Shown here piece after piece: positions 45,186 through 55,148 of a DNA stretch of 64,000 nt; within the stretch, counting starts at the first letter, position 1, and the number at the start of each line of letters is the position of its first letter. The notes beneath the pieces were generated by a model. It saw only the letters and a program-made list of their open reading frames with translations. It was not told the origin of the DNA and ran no database searches. The stretch covers positions 124,001 through 188,000 of the forward strand of contig NZ_MUZU01000009.1 in the NCBI RefSeq assembly GCF_002000085.1, given 5' to 3'. This DNA is from Pseudocolwellia agarivorans (GTDB lineage: Bacteria > Pseudomonadota > Gammaproteobacteria > Enterobacterales > Alteromonadaceae). The position numbers and the translations under genes are program-made.

Positions 45186-47489
45186 TTATTCGCCTTCTTG
45201 TGGCGTTTGGGGCTCGACTGGCTCTGCTTCAATAATAGGATTTTCTATCTCAATGCGATCCACACGTTGTAAGCCTCTAGGGAGCTTACTACCACGACGA
45301 CCACGCTCACCTCTATAATGTTCCACATCGCTAGGTTTAAGGGTTAATTTACGCTTACCTGCATGCAAAGTAATTGAACTTGTTGGCAATATAACATCTA
45401 AAATAGTTAAATATTCTTCTCTTGCTTTAGCGCGAGCAGAAGGAATGTTTATGACTTTATTTCCCTTACCTTTACTTAATACGGGTAAATCTTTTACAGG
45501 GAAAATTAACATTCGTCCTTCACTTGTTATAGCAAGTACAAGCGCTGTATCAATATTATTGATGACTTTAGGTAGCATGACTTTAGCTGAGGCAGGCAAG
45601 CTTAATAGCGCCTTACCATTTTTATTTCGGCTAACCATATCCTCAAACGAGCCAACAAAACCATAACCTGCATCACTACTTAATAAATATTTACAGTCAT
45701 CCTCAGCCATTAAAGTATGCTCGAAAGTATCACCAGTAGATAAATTAAAGCGTCCTGTTAATGGCTCACCTTGGCTTCTTGCTGTAGGTAAACTATGCGC
45801 TTCTGTGGCGTAAGCTCTGCCTGACGAGTCGATAAATACCACAGGACGATTACTTCGACCTTTAGCTGAACAGAGATATTCGTCGCCCGATTTATAACTA
45901 AGGGTTAATGGATCAATATCATGACCTTTACCGCATCGAGCCCAGCCTTTTTCAGACACAACAACCGTAACGGGCTCACTCGGTACTAAGTCTTTTTCTG
46001 TTAATGCTTTAGATTCTTCACGTTCAATAAGAACAGAGCGACGTTCGTCACCATATTTTTCTGCCGCTTCAAGAATTTCTTTTTTCATTAACGTATTCAT
46101 ACGTGCTTTAGAGTTTAAGGTTTTTTCTAAATATTCACGTTCAATATTAAGTTCGTCTTGCTCTGCTCTTATTTTAATTTCTTCAAGCTTAGCTAACTGA
46201 CGTAATTTAATTTCAAGAATGGCTTCAGCCTGTCGTTCTGATAAATCAAAACGAGACATTAATTCAGCTTTTGGATCATCAAAAGTACGAATGATCTCAA
46301 TGACTTCATCAATATTTAAGTAGGCAACCAGTAAACCATCTAAAATATGTAAACGAGCTAATACTTTGTCTAATCTAAATTGCAATTTTCGTCTAATGGT
46401 TTCACGACGATATTCAATCCACTCTTTAAGTATGGTGCCTAAATTTTTAACCGCTGGACTATTATCTAACCCGATCATATTTAGGTTAACGCGGTAATTT
46501 TTTTCTAAGTCTGTTGTTGCAAATAAATGTTGCATCAATTGTTCTACATCTACTCGGTTTGAGCGTGGAACAATCACCAATCGTGTAGGGTTTTCATGGT
46601 CGGCTTCGTCACGTAAATCAACTACCATTGGCAGCTTTTTAGCTTGCATTTGATTAGCTATTTGCTCAAGTATTTTACCACCTGAAGCTTGATGAGGAAG
46701 AGACGTGATAACAATTTCGCCATGCTCAATATCATAAACTGCACGCATTTTTATACTACCGCGACCGGTTTCATAAATTTTAGCAATATCCGCTTTAGGG
46801 GTAATGATTTCTGCGTCAGTTGGATAATCAGGCCCTTGAACGTAATCAAGTAAATCAATAGTTTCAGCTTTAGGGTTATCAATTAAATGAATACAAGCTG
46901 AAGCAATTTCCCTTACGTTATGGGGAGGTATATCGGTTGCCATACCAACGGCAATACCTGTAATACCATTAAGCATGATATGCGGTAATCGCGCAGGGAG
47001 TGTTTTAGGCTCTTTCATTGTACCATCAAAATTCGGTACCCAATTGACGGTGCCTTGCCCTAATTCACTGAGTAAAACTTCACTAAATTTAGATAAACGC
47101 GCTTCGGTATAACGCATGGCAGCAAACGACTTAGGATCATCGGGAGCACCCCAGTTACCTTGCCCGTCTACAAGTGGGTATCGATAAGAAAATGGCTGAG
47201 CCATTAATACCATCGCTTCGTAACAGGCTGAATCGCCATGGGGATGAAACTTACCTAAAACATCACCTACAGTACGTGCTGATTTTTTATATTTAGCAAG
47301 CGCCGACAAACCTAATTCAGACATGGCATAAATAATACGCCTTTGTACAGGTTTTAAACCATCTCCGATATGCGGTAATGCACGATCCATAATGACGTAC
47401 ATTGAATAATTTAAATAAGCTTCTTCGGTAAATTCTCTTAGTGGTTTTTGTTCTACACCGTCAAGACTATAATCGAGCATATCGGACAT
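45186..47489 (-). CDS. parC: DNA topoisomerase IV subunit A
   Basis: Decatenates chromosomes with ParE. It is 767 residues. Active-site Tyr127 in [12 protein letters not shown]; the quinolone-determining region [13 protein letters not shown] has Ser87 and Glu91, the sensitive-type residues equal to E. coli S80 and E84. C-terminal pinwheel repeats run from about residue 490 to 730. The computed frame starts 11 codons earlier at GTG; the ATG at 47489 follows a TAGGAAA ribosome site and gives [17 protein letters not shown], the normal start. Separated from parE by 8.5 kb of unrelated genes. Confidence 0.97.
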   Translation of the reverse strand: MSDMLDYSLDGVEQKPLREFTEEAYLNYSMYVIMDRALPHIGDGLKPVQRRIIYAMSELGLSALAKYKKSARTVGDVLGKFHPHGDSACYEAMVLMAQPFSYRYPLVDGQGNWGAPDDPKSFAAMRYTEARLSKFSEVLLSELGQGTVNWVPNFDGTMKEPKTLPARLPHIMLNGITGIAVGMATDIPPHNVREIASACIHLIDNPKAETIDLLDYVQGPDYPTDAEIITPKADIAKIYETGRGSIKMRAVYDIEHGEIVITSLPHQASGGKILEQIANQMQAKKLPMVVDLRDEADHENPTRLVIVPRSNRVDVEQLMQHLFATTDLEKNYRVNLNMIGLDNSPAVKNLGTILKEWIEYRRETIRRKLQFRLDKVLARLHILDGLLVAYLNIDEVIEIIRTFDDPKAELMSRFDLSERQAEAILEIKLRQLAKLEEIKIRAEQDELNIEREYLEKTLNSKARMNTLMKKEILEAAEKYGDERRSVLIEREESKALTEKDLVPSEPVTVVVSEKGWARCGKGHDIDPLTLSYKSGDEYLCSAKGRSNRPVVFIDSSGRAYATEAHSLPTARSQGEPLTGRFNLSTGDTFEHTLMAEDDCKYLLSSDAGYGFVGSFEDMVSRNKNGKALLSLPASAKVMLPKVINNIDTALVLAITSEGRMLIFPVKDLPVLSKGKGNKVINIPSARAKAREEYLTILDVILPTSSITLHAGKRKLTLKPSDVEHYRGERGRRGSKLPRGLQRVDRIEIENPIIEAEPVEPQTPQEGE

Positions 47490-47676
47490 GAATAAGTTTC
47501 CTAAAAAGTTTCTAAAGCTCACTAGTGCGAGTTAATAGTTAACTTGAATAATTGCTTTTGCGAATAAAAAAAATAGATATAAACATCTACCTGATAGCTT
47601 ATCTGATTATTGCCAGAGGGAAAATACTTGATTGAATTTTTAGTGAATTAACTGCTATTTTATGAAGATAATAAGC

Positions 47677-48864
47677 TTATTGCTGATAAATTTTGATTTG
47701 GTTGCTATCACCATCCCTCATTTCATACAAAACGTTCATTGCCGTATTTAAGAGTAATTCAAAATTATTTAACGATTCACTCAACTCAACAATACTCACA
47801 CTAATATCAAGTTGTTGATGTATACCTACATAATCAAAATTGAAAGCCGCTACTTTTTCTTTTAAATGTTGGGCAATCGCTTTAGCTTCTCCTTCAGAAG
47901 CTTCTGGAAGTACAATAATAAACGTCGCATCTTCCAAGCGTGCAAATATATCGCGGGTTCTCATTGATTCTGTACCCAATAACACAAAACGCTTTAAAAC
48001 CTCATCACCAATATAGTCGCCATGAATTTCGTTTAATCCCTTAAAACCATCAATATTTACAGCTAATAAACACAAACCAACTTTGTTTTCGATGCAACGT
48101 TTAATAGCACTTTTCCCATAACGAAATAATGTTTTTCTATTTCTAGCTCCTGTTAACATATCTTCTTTAGATAGTTCGTGGATGCGTTTATTCATCGAAA
48201 GCAAACGTAATAAAAGCAATAAAAATATAAACACCAAAAAGCTAATGATATAAATATTACGCCGTTGAAGAATTTCATTATGTAATGACTCATCAATTTC
48301 GAGCGCTTTTAATTCAGTTTGATTATTAAGTAAGGCGTTAATGTCTTTTTTTCTTTTAGTCTCGTATTTATCTTCTAATTCAAAAATATATTTGTCTCGT
48401 TCGCTTTTCATAAATACATCATATTTAGTAATGTAAGTGTGATTAGCATCGTAAGCCTTTTTAAATTGTCCTACTTTTGCATAACTACGAGCTAATTTTT
48501 TGTATAAATTCAAAAAAGATAATTGGCTCAACTGATCTTCATTGATTATTGGCTCTAACTCCTGAGCTTGCAGTAAATAAGTAATAACCTCATTGTGTTG
48601 ATTTTTTATTTTTGCGATATTAGCGAGAATCATTAAGTATAAATATTGTTCTGCGGGGTTAAGCTTTAGAAAATCAATATGACTTTCTTTTAACATAAGC
48701 TCAGTATGTAATGGGGTAGATTCACTTTGAATAAGTAATTGATTAACTTTTTCATTAATTGAAACAATAGGTGTATACGATGGTTTACTTTCATCATATG
48801 CAAAAACATTTGTGGAATAAAAAAAAGCTAAAATAAAGAGTAATACAACACTCATTAAACGCAT
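47677..48864 (-). CDS. Membrane protein with TPR-like sensor and degenerate GGDEF domain
   Basis: It is 395 residues: signal/anchor at 1-22, helical TPR-like region about 25-190, membrane helix near 203-222 (IYIISFLVFIFLLLLLRLL), then a GGDEF fold from about 235. The signature loop reads RLEDATFIIVLP, so the G-G-D-E-F catalytic motif is E-D-A-T-F and c-di-GMP synthesis is unlikely. The fold otherwise is kept (LTGARNRKTLF, NIDGFKGLNEIHGDYIGDEVL). It overlaps the preceding gene by 10 bp, so the two are made together. Perhaps a c-di-GMP/GTP-binding sensor or scaffold. Confidence 0.8.
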   Translation of the reverse strand: MRLMSVVLLFILAFFYSTNVFAYDESKPSYTPIVSINEKVNQLLIQSESTPLHTELMLKESHIDFLKLNPAEQYLYLMILANIAKIKNQHNEVITYLLQAQELEPIINEDQLSQLSFLNLYKKLARSYAKVGQFKKAYDANHTYITKYDVFMKSERDKYIFELEDKYETKRKKDINALLNNQTELKALEIDESLHNEILQRRNIYIISFLVFIFLLLLLRLLSMNKRIHELSKEDMLTGARNRKTLFRYGKSAIKRCIENKVGLCLLAVNIDGFKGLNEIHGDYIGDEVLKRFVLLGTESMRTRDIFARLEDATFIIVLPEASEGEAKAIAQHLKEKVAAFNFDYVGIHQQLDISVSIVELSESLNNFELLLNTAMNVLYEMRDGDSNQIKIYQQ

Positions 48865-50777
48865 ACCATGTTCCCTCCTGAAACAACGGCTTTTTGTTTT
48901 AAAACACCTGCTTGCTTAACTAAAGATTCATATGATTGAATTAAATAGGAATTATTGTTACTCATACCAATACTAACTGAGATAACTTTTAAGCCGTATT
49001 TTTCCCAAGATTTCCTATAAATATAGCTGTGGATATTATATGCAATATCTTCCGCTATCTGAGCATTCACATTAGGTAAAAGCACAATAAACTCATTACT
49101 TGAATATCGTCCACACTGAGTGTTTTCTCCAATAATATTGGTAATAATTAATGATATTTCAATCAATATACTATTACCTATGTCGTACCCTTTTACTTGG
49201 TTAATATTAGTAAAGTTGTCAACTTTAATGATTAGCACACTGTAATCAGCTTTATTTTTAGTGACTTGGTTAAATTGAGCTGATCCTAATGCCAATAACG
49301 TTTGTCTATTAGGCAAATCGGTTAAATGATCTGTTTCTCGGCTGTTTAACAATTTTTTCTGATTATTTAAGTTAATGATGTAAAACCAAGCCAATGCTAA
49401 AACAGTAATAACACCGATAAAAATATAAAATGTTTTATTACGATAAACTTCATTAGCCTTTTGTAATGCGAGAGATTGAGCAACTTGTTTTTCTTTTAAG
49501 GCCTTGGCTTGAAGTTCTTCTTGCTTGCTTTCATATTGAATTCGAATACCTTCAAGTGCTTTCAAATTATTACGCGAGTTTATGTTACGCGTATTAGTAT
49601 GTCGCTCGTTTTGAGTGTTATACGCCTTTTCATATAAACCTTGCGCATAATACAGTTCTGACTTGATACGTAACAGTTCTAAAATTGAATACGTTTGAAT
49701 ATTTTCAGCTTGTACAGGCACAAGTTTTTCAGCTCTGTTAATAATAGCAAGTGCTTCTTGATACCTTTCTAAGTGATTCAATATATCAGCTTTATTCACT
49801 AATAATAAAGTTTCGTAGTTAGCCTCTTTTACTGATTTTGCATATTTTTCAGCAATAAGAATGTAATGATATGCCGTATGAGGATCGCTAGGTTCTTTCT
49901 TTAAATAAGCCTCGGCCATTTCTGAATAGCTATTTGATAAAATAGAAAAATTACCTGACTTCTTCGCTTTACCTATAATGTCTTTATATAACTCTATGGC
50001 AAGTAAATATTCTTTATGTGCGGCATGAGTTACGGCAATATTTTGTAAACTCATTAAGGCTTTATGAGGTTCGTTAGCTTTAGTTAAGTGAGAATATGCT
50101 TTTTTATTAAATTCTTGCACTTTATCTTCTTGCTTTAAATAACTATAAAGAGCCCCTAATTCTAAATAAACTAAACCTAACATTTTATTATCGTTTAATA
50201 TTTGGGCTTGAGATAAAGCATCGTTTAACACAATAATAGAACGCTGAAATTTTTCAGTAATGTAATAAACCGCACCTAAATTAGTTAGTGTTTCTATAAC
50301 AACTTTTCGATCATCTAACGATTCAGCTATTTCTAATGCGGCAATATAATCTTGTAACGCCAAATCATAATAGCCCTCACTTTCAATAGCATAACCCCTT
50401 GAATTAAGTAGTTTGGCCATATTAATGGAAGGATGCGATAATTTTTTTGTTAACTCTAAACCTTCTTCTGCCGCAACTTTAGCAAGATCAAAGGCTGTTT
50501 TATTATTATAAAGTTCAGCTTGTAGTCTTTTAAAGCGAATACGCTCTTCAAGGTTAAATTGAGTTATGTCTTTATCGTAAAACGAAGCAAGCTTTATAGC
50601 CGTTAATAAGTCGTCCTTTTGTAACGATTCTATTTGTTCAATTATTTCAGGAAACTTCAAAGGCTCTTGTGCTGAAGAGTAGCTAAAAAAAGGCACCATA
50701 AAAAAAACACACAATAAACTTATTAAATATGTTTTATTCGACCTTATAATTATATTTTTTGTAAAAAGTTGAAACAA
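48855..50777 (-). CDS. TPR sensor protein with membrane helix and degenerate GGDEF domain
   Basis: It is 640 residues. Signal/anchor about 16-36; tandem TPR repeats about 60-400 (for example VIETLTNLGAVYYITEKFQRSIIVLNDAL and KALMSLQNIAVTHAAHKEYLLAIELYKDI); a coiled coil; membrane helix near 450-470 (TFYIFIGVITVLALAWFYIINL); GGDEF fold from about 485 (LTDLPNRQTLL). The signature is RYSSNEFIVLLP: S-S-N-E-F in place of G-G-D-E-F, losing both glycines and the Asp. First gene of a two-gene operon. Both members have damaged catalytic loops, so they may act as receptors or partners rather than cyclases. Confidence 0.82.
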   Translation of the reverse strand: MFQLFTKNIIIRSNKTYLISLLCVFFMVPFFSYSSAQEPLKFPEIIEQIESLQKDDLLTAIKLASFYDKDITQFNLEERIRFKRLQAELYNNKTAFDLAKVAAEEGLELTKKLSHPSINMAKLLNSRGYAIESEGYYDLALQDYIAALEIAESLDDRKVVIETLTNLGAVYYITEKFQRSIIVLNDALSQAQILNDNKMLGLVYLELGALYSYLKQEDKVQEFNKKAYSHLTKANEPHKALMSLQNIAVTHAAHKEYLLAIELYKDIIGKAKKSGNFSILSNSYSEMAEAYLKKEPSDPHTAYHYILIAEKYAKSVKEANYETLLLVNKADILNHLERYQEALAIINRAEKLVPVQAENIQTYSILELLRIKSELYYAQGLYEKAYNTQNERHTNTRNINSRNNLKALEGIRIQYESKQEELQAKALKEKQVAQSLALQKANEVYRNKTFYIFIGVITVLALAWFYIINLNNQKKLLNSRETDHLTDLPNRQTLLALGSAQFNQVTKNKADYSVLIIKVDNFTNINQVKGYDIGNSILIEISLIITNIIGENTQCGRYSSNEFIVLLPNVNAQIAEDIAYNIHSYIYRKSWEKYGLKVISVSIGMSNNNSYLIQSYESLVKQAGVLKQKAVVSGGNMVCV

Positions 50778-50944
50778 ATATTTATCTATCAGTAAATTAA
50801 GTTTGGTTTACTAGTATAAAACTAATTGTAACCCGCAGAAAGTGCTTATTTAATGACTCAATATTTTATTAAGCAATATCTGCACTTTTTTTATAAAAAT
50901 CCCCGATAACAAGGCTAAAAAAGCAGATATTAACAAGCAATAAG

Positions 50945-51245
50945 TTAGCCTTCATTATTTGCGGCACATATCGCTAACGTCTCTTTTTGCCATTGAGAAA
51001 TATCAGAGCCAATTGAATAAAAAACCCATTTGCTTTTTTTCTATCCGTTAACAAACCGGCTTTCGTAACTGTGCTAAATACCTAGATATTTTAGGCTGAG
51101 GTAATCCCATCGCTTGCACTAGCTCACACACGCAAAGTTCTGTTTCAGCTAAAGTTAATAACAAAATTTTTAATCTTGTTTCTTCGCTAGGTTTTATAAA
51201 ATGATTTGCAGATGATAAACATTTAGGATAGAAAGACATTACCAT
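50945..51245 (-). pseudogene. Decayed ArsR-family transcriptional regulator
   Basis: The intact 65-residue N-terminal part has the winged-helix motif EETRLKILLL...LCVCELVQAMGLPQPKISRYLAQLR. A one-base deletion near 51060 shifts the frame; AGLLTDRKK continues in the next frame. A second shift near 51033, in an A-rich run, leads to KWVFYSIGSDISQWQKETLAICAANNEG, ending at a TAA at 50945. Together these read as one ArsR protein broken by at least two frameshifts. The N-terminal FIKPSEETR may hide a third. It lies upstream of, and divergent from, fdhD. Confidence 0.75.
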
Positions 51246-51363
51246 TAATTAATCGAATACTTTTAGATATAAATACTTAAATTCATTAATGGAATATCTA
51301 TAACTCATATACGGTTGGTGTATACTATTACTATTAACAATTTAATATAAAGCCTAACAATTA

Positions 51364-52236
51364 ATGATAAGCGGTTTAAAAAGTATTAACCAACGCCACT
51401 ATAACGGCAGTACACATAGCGCTACTGAAGATTATGCCATTATTGAAGAACCTTTATTGATCAGCCTGTCTTTTTTAGATAAAGAATCAAAAGCATACCA
51501 AACGGTAGATCTCACCGTAGTAATGAGAACACCTGATCATGATAACGCTCTGATCACAGGTTTCTTATTTAACGAACAAATTATTAAATCAATACAAGAT
51601 GTTGTAAATATTACCCCTCCAGATGAAGCTATAAATAACAATCACCTTATTGTTAAACTTGCACCTAACGTACAACCTGACTGGAAAAAAATAACACGTT
51701 CTTTCCCTAGTCAGTCAAGCTGCGGAATTTGTGGAAAAACCTCACTTAATGGTTTAGCAATTAAAACGGATAGTGTTATCGATAATGCTGATTCATGGTT
51801 AAAAAGTGATAAGATTATTGAAATAGCAAAAGCACTTAATAGTCATCAGCCGCTATTTAATTTATCAGGTGCTGTGCACGGCGCTGGCTATATTAGCGAT
51901 AATCAATGGGTATGTGTTTACGAAGATGTTGGTCGTCATAACGCCGTTGATAAAGTGATTGGCGATGTATTTCTTAAAGAAAAAATAACTAAGCAATCTA
52001 TTTTGGTACTTAGCGGACGGGTGAGTTTTGAATTAATACAAAAAGCCATTACTGCAGCTATCCCTGTAATAATAGCTATTGGTGCGCCTTCAAGCTTAGC
52101 CATATCTGCAGCGATTCAGTTTAATATTACCTTAATAGGTTTTACTAAAAATAATAAATTTAACGTATATCATGGCAATCATCGCATTGATTATATACCC
52201 GTAACCATTCAAGATGGAGGTTTCAGTGGGAACTAA
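51364..52236 (+). CDS. fdhD: Formate dehydrogenase sulfur-transfer accessory protein FdhD
   Basis: Transfers sulfur from IscS to the molybdenum cofactor of formate dehydrogenases. It is 290 residues. Catalytic Cys pair in SSCGICGK (C120, C123), then LSGAVHGAGY, YEDVGRHNAVDKVIGD and LSGRVSFELIQKAITAAIPVI, all family hallmarks. Its target is probably the oxidoreductase encoded downstream, after a 349-bp repeat-bearing gap. Confidence 0.95.
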   Translation: MISGLKSINQRHYNGSTHSATEDYAIIEEPLLISLSFLDKESKAYQTVDLTVVMRTPDHDNALITGFLFNEQIIKSIQDVVNITPPDEAINNNHLIVKLAPNVQPDWKKITRSFPSQSSCGICGKTSLNGLAIKTDSVIDNADSWLKSDKIIEIAKALNSHQPLFNLSGAVHGAGYISDNQWVCVYEDVGRHNAVDKVIGDVFLKEKITKQSILVLSGRVSFELIQKAITAAIPVIIAIGAPSSLAISAAIQFNITLIGFTKNNKFNVYHGNHRIDYIPVTIQDGGFSGN

Positions 52237-52249
52237 AAACAATTTAGGC

Positions 52250-52375
52250 ACAGATTTCATGTTCCAGACGAAATCTAAGGTCTACATCCATGTATGCAAG
52301 GCATTAAGTTTACGTCATGGTTATTCTCGGTAACTGCTCCTGCGTTACCCTAATGTCCTACATCCATGTAGGAAC
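52250..52375. repeat. Dispersed intergenic palindromic repeat
   Basis: Starts CACAGATTTCATGTTCCAGA and contains TCTACATCCATGTATG and the hairpin CCTACAT-cc-ATGTAGG. Similar to the shorter copy at 1686-1728. No coding capacity. Confidence 0.6.
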
Positions 52376-52521
52376 CTGACTAAAGTTAATAGCGAAGCAT
52401 AAATTGTTTTTAGACCCATCGAAGAAGCGCTTGAGCAAAATCACTTCTGCGTTAATGCTTTTTATAAGGGAGCGACCATTATTACAAAGCATTACCTTGA
52501 ATTGATATCGCTCAAGCACTC

Positions 52522-52553
52522 TGAAATACGCATCTTGAGTGGTAACGGGTATA
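52522..52553. repeat. Solo inverted-repeat arm of the MITE-like family
   Basis: A 32-bp sequence (TGAAATACGCATCTTGA...GGTAACGGGTATA) that aligns with both arms of the element at 40172-40277. No matching second arm was seen nearby, so it is a solo or decayed end. Confidence 0.65.
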
Positions 52554-52585
52554 ATTACCACAACGCATAACAAGTAGGTTATAAA

Positions 52586-54883
52586 ATGTCAGTAAAAAAT
52601 TATAAGGGTCACGCGGGTGGCTGGGGTGCATTAAAAAGCACAGCGACTCACTTATTTAAAAGTGACAATATTGCTAAAAATATTAAAAACCTACTTAAAA
52701 CAAATCAAGATCATGGGTTTGACTGCCCCGGTTGTGCGTGGGGAGAGAAAGATGAACCGGGACGATTCCGCTTTTGTGAAAATGGCGCGAAAGCTGTTAA
52801 CTGGGAAGCAACCTCACGCCGCATTGGCAAAGACTTTTTTAAAGAACATTCCGTTAGCTGGTTACAAAAACAAACGGGCTACTTTTTAGAATACCAAGGT
52901 CGCTTAGCTGAACCTCTTATTTATAATAGAACAACCGACCATTACGAACCTTTATCTTGGGATAAGGCTTTCTCGATAATTGCACAGCAACTCAACGAAT
53001 TAGAAAATCCTAACCAAGCCGAGTTTTATACTTCAGGCCGCGCCAGCAACGAAGCAGCTTTTTTATATCAACTTTTCGTTCGAAAGTTTGGCACTAACAA
53101 CTTTCCCGATTGTTCAAACATGTGTCACGAAGCCAGCGGCGTTGCCCTTAAACAATCAATAGGTATTGGTAAAGGCACCATAAAAATTGATGATTTTGAA
53201 AAAGCCGATGCTATTTTTGTCTTTGGGCAAAACCCAGGGACTAACCATCCTAGAATGCTGGACTCATTAAGCCATGCCTCTCGCCGAGGCGCTAGCATAG
53301 TAACTTTCAATCCATTAAAAGAAAGAGGCTTAGAGCGATTTGCTAATCCTCAATCGCCTGTTGAAATGTTATCAGGCAGTGCAACTCAAATTTCACAGTA
53401 TTATTTCACCCCTAATTTAGGTGGTGATATGGCGTGTGTTCGAGGCATGGTTAAAGTGTTACTTGAACAACACAAGGCCGCACAAAAAGATAATAAAAGT
53501 GTTTTCGATCTTGAGTTTATAAAGGAACACACACAAGGATTAGATGATTACTTACAAACGGTAGAAACAACAACATGGGAGCACATTACCCAGCAATCAG
53601 GCCTTAGTATTGAAGAATTAACGCAAGCAGCAAACATTTACCAAAAAGCCAAAAGCGTTATTATTACGTGGGCAATGGGAATTACCCAGCACAAACATTC
53701 AGTTGCTACTATTCAAGAAATCACCAACTTACAATTACTGTTTGGCAACATAGGTAAACCCGGTGCAGGGCTTTGTCCTGTTAGAGGTCATTCAAATGTT
53801 CAAGGTGACCGAACCATGGGCATTAATGAGAAACCTGATGCTAAGTTTTTAGATAATTTGTCTCGAGTGTTTTCATTCACTCCGCCTAAAGAAAATGGTC
53901 ATAATGTTGTTGAAGCAATTGAAGCTATGCTTTCAGGCGAGAGCAAAGTGTTCATTGCCTTAGGCGGTAACTTTGTTTCTGCAACCCCCGATACTGAATT
54001 TACACAACAAGCTCTAACACGTTGTAAACTTACCGTAAATATTGCGACAAAATTAAATCAAACGCACCTATTCCCTGGTGAAATTTCAATTATATTACCC
54101 TGTTTAGGTCGTACCGATATTGACTTACAAGCCACTGGCGAACAGTCTGTTACTGTAGAAGACTCATTCTCTATGGTGCACAAATCAAAAGGCGTTGTTA
54201 AATCAGACACCAGTAACATGCGCTCTGAGCCGGCTATAATTGCAGGCATTGCTCACGCAACATTAGGCGATACCCCAGTAAAATGGTTAGAACTCGCCAA
54301 TAATTACAATTTAATTCGCGACTATATAGGGCAAACCTTGCCTGAGTTTAACAAAATGAATGAAAGACTCAGTCAACCGGGTGGTTTTTATTTAGGTAAT
54401 AGCGCAGCAGAACTCACATGGAATACTGCAACTAAAAAAGCTCAAATTAGCGCAAACCAATTGCCTGACGACATTGTACCCGCATCGATTAGAGCATTAA
54501 CAAAAAATCGCGTTTTTGTTCTACAAACCTTACGTTCGCACGATCAATACAACACCACCATTTACGGCTTTGAAGACCGCTACCGTGGTATTAGTGGTGA
54601 ACGCAATATTATTTTTATGAACCCAAACGACATAGCTGACTTGGGCTTAAAAAATGAAGACTTAGTTGATGTAGAAAGTTTATGGCCAGATGATATTGAA
54701 CGTAAAATTTATTCTTTTAAATTAGTCAACTACGACATTCCAACAGGTAATATTGCCGCCTACTTCCCTGAAGCTAACCCTTTAGTGGCATTAAAAAGTA
54801 CCGGGGATGAAAGCGATACGCCTACGTCAAAATCGATTGCGGTAACCATAAAAAAAGCAGACACATCTGATAGAATTACTTAA
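52586..54883 (+). CDS. Molybdopterin oxidoreductase, formate dehydrogenase alpha/YdeP-like
   Basis: It is 765 residues. AGGWGALKSTATHL and LLKTNQDHGFDCPGCAWGE (C47 and C50) are typical of the YdeP/FdhF-like group. Others: YTSGRASNEAAFLYQLFVRKFGTNNFPDCSNMCHEASG and the molybdopterin-binding loops (FGQNPGTNHPRML, GHSNVQGDRTMGI, ALGGNFVSATPD). The last third (from about 640) has the C-terminal cofactor-binding barrel (RSHDQYNTTIYGFEDRYRGISGERN). No Tat signal and no in-frame UGA, so a cytoplasmic, non-seleno protein. FdhD upstream would sulfurate its cofactor. The substrate (formate or another) is not fixed by the sequence. Confidence 0.87.
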   Translation: MSVKNYKGHAGGWGALKSTATHLFKSDNIAKNIKNLLKTNQDHGFDCPGCAWGEKDEPGRFRFCENGAKAVNWEATSRRIGKDFFKEHSVSWLQKQTGYFLEYQGRLAEPLIYNRTTDHYEPLSWDKAFSIIAQQLNELENPNQAEFYTSGRASNEAAFLYQLFVRKFGTNNFPDCSNMCHEASGVALKQSIGIGKGTIKIDDFEKADAIFVFGQNPGTNHPRMLDSLSHASRRGASIVTFNPLKERGLERFANPQSPVEMLSGSATQISQYYFTPNLGGDMACVRGMVKVLLEQHKAAQKDNKSVFDLEFIKEHTQGLDDYLQTVETTTWEHITQQSGLSIEELTQAANIYQKAKSVIITWAMGITQHKHSVATIQEITNLQLLFGNIGKPGAGLCPVRGHSNVQGDRTMGINEKPDAKFLDNLSRVFSFTPPKENGHNVVEAIEAMLSGESKVFIALGGNFVSATPDTEFTQQALTRCKLTVNIATKLNQTHLFPGEISIILPCLGRTDIDLQATGEQSVTVEDSFSMVHKSKGVVKSDTSNMRSEPAIIAGIAHATLGDTPVKWLELANNYNLIRDYIGQTLPEFNKMNERLSQPGGFYLGNSAAELTWNTATKKAQISANQLPDDIVPASIRALTKNRVFVLQTLRSHDQYNTTIYGFEDRYRGISGERNIIFMNPNDIADLGLKNEDLVDVESLWPDDIERKIYSFKLVNYDIPTGNIAAYFPEANPLVALKSTGDESDTPTSKSIAVTIKKADTSDRIT

Positions 54884-54890
54884 TAAAAAA

Positions 54891-54918
54891 GGGGAATGAT
54901 ATAAAAACATCATTCCCC
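54891..54918 (-). terminator. Terminator for leftward transcription at the end of the FDH gene
   Basis: Perfect 10-bp stem GGGGAATGAT / ATCATTCCCC with an 8-base loop; on the minus strand a TTTTTTATT run follows. On the plus strand the T run is absent, though the hairpin could still act. Confidence 0.75.
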
Positions 54919-55042
54919 CTCTCAATGTACGAATAAAATATTAAAGTGTATAGTCTCAGTAATATTCATTAATCTTGTTTGTTGAATACACCATAAGATG
55001 CCATAAAACACCAAAATTAAATTAATCGGAGAATCACAAAAA

Positions 55043-55085
55043 ACACTATTTAGTCACAAAACAATAAATAAACACCAAATAGTGT
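55043..55085. repeat. Inverted repeat with ACACTATTT / AAATAGTGT arms, left of the orphan gene
   Basis: Arms at 55043-55051 and 55077-55085 are perfect 9-bp inverted repeats with a 25-base spacer. A related pair (GACACTA / TAGTGTC) lies at 55955-55989 on the other side of the orphan gene. Confidence 0.6.
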
Positions 55086-55148
55086 CGTAAATTTATTTGG
55101 TACAAGTAAACTTATTATCATCAATGATATAACTATCTGCATTATATT

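Larger units (their letters stand above)
52237..52585. other. 349-bp gap between fdhD and the formate dehydrogenase-like gene, filled with repeats
   Basis: No gene seen. From about 52250 it carries a copy of the intergenic repeat also seen near 1686, with the hairpin CCTACAT-cc-ATGTAGG at 52358-52373. At 52522-52553 there is one arm of the MITE-like element found whole at 40172. GCTTGAGC (from 52429) and GCTCAAGC (from 52510) form a long-range inverted pair. The ribosome site AGG is 7 bp before the next ATG. Confidence 0.6.

Noticed and set aside
45186-47489. Quinolone-resistance change in parC
   Set aside because: Ser87 and Glu91 of the determining region are the ordinary residues.
52586-54883. 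Selenocysteine-containing formate dehydrogenase
   Set aside because: The frame has no internal UGA and its motifs match the YdeP-like group, which does not use selenocysteine.
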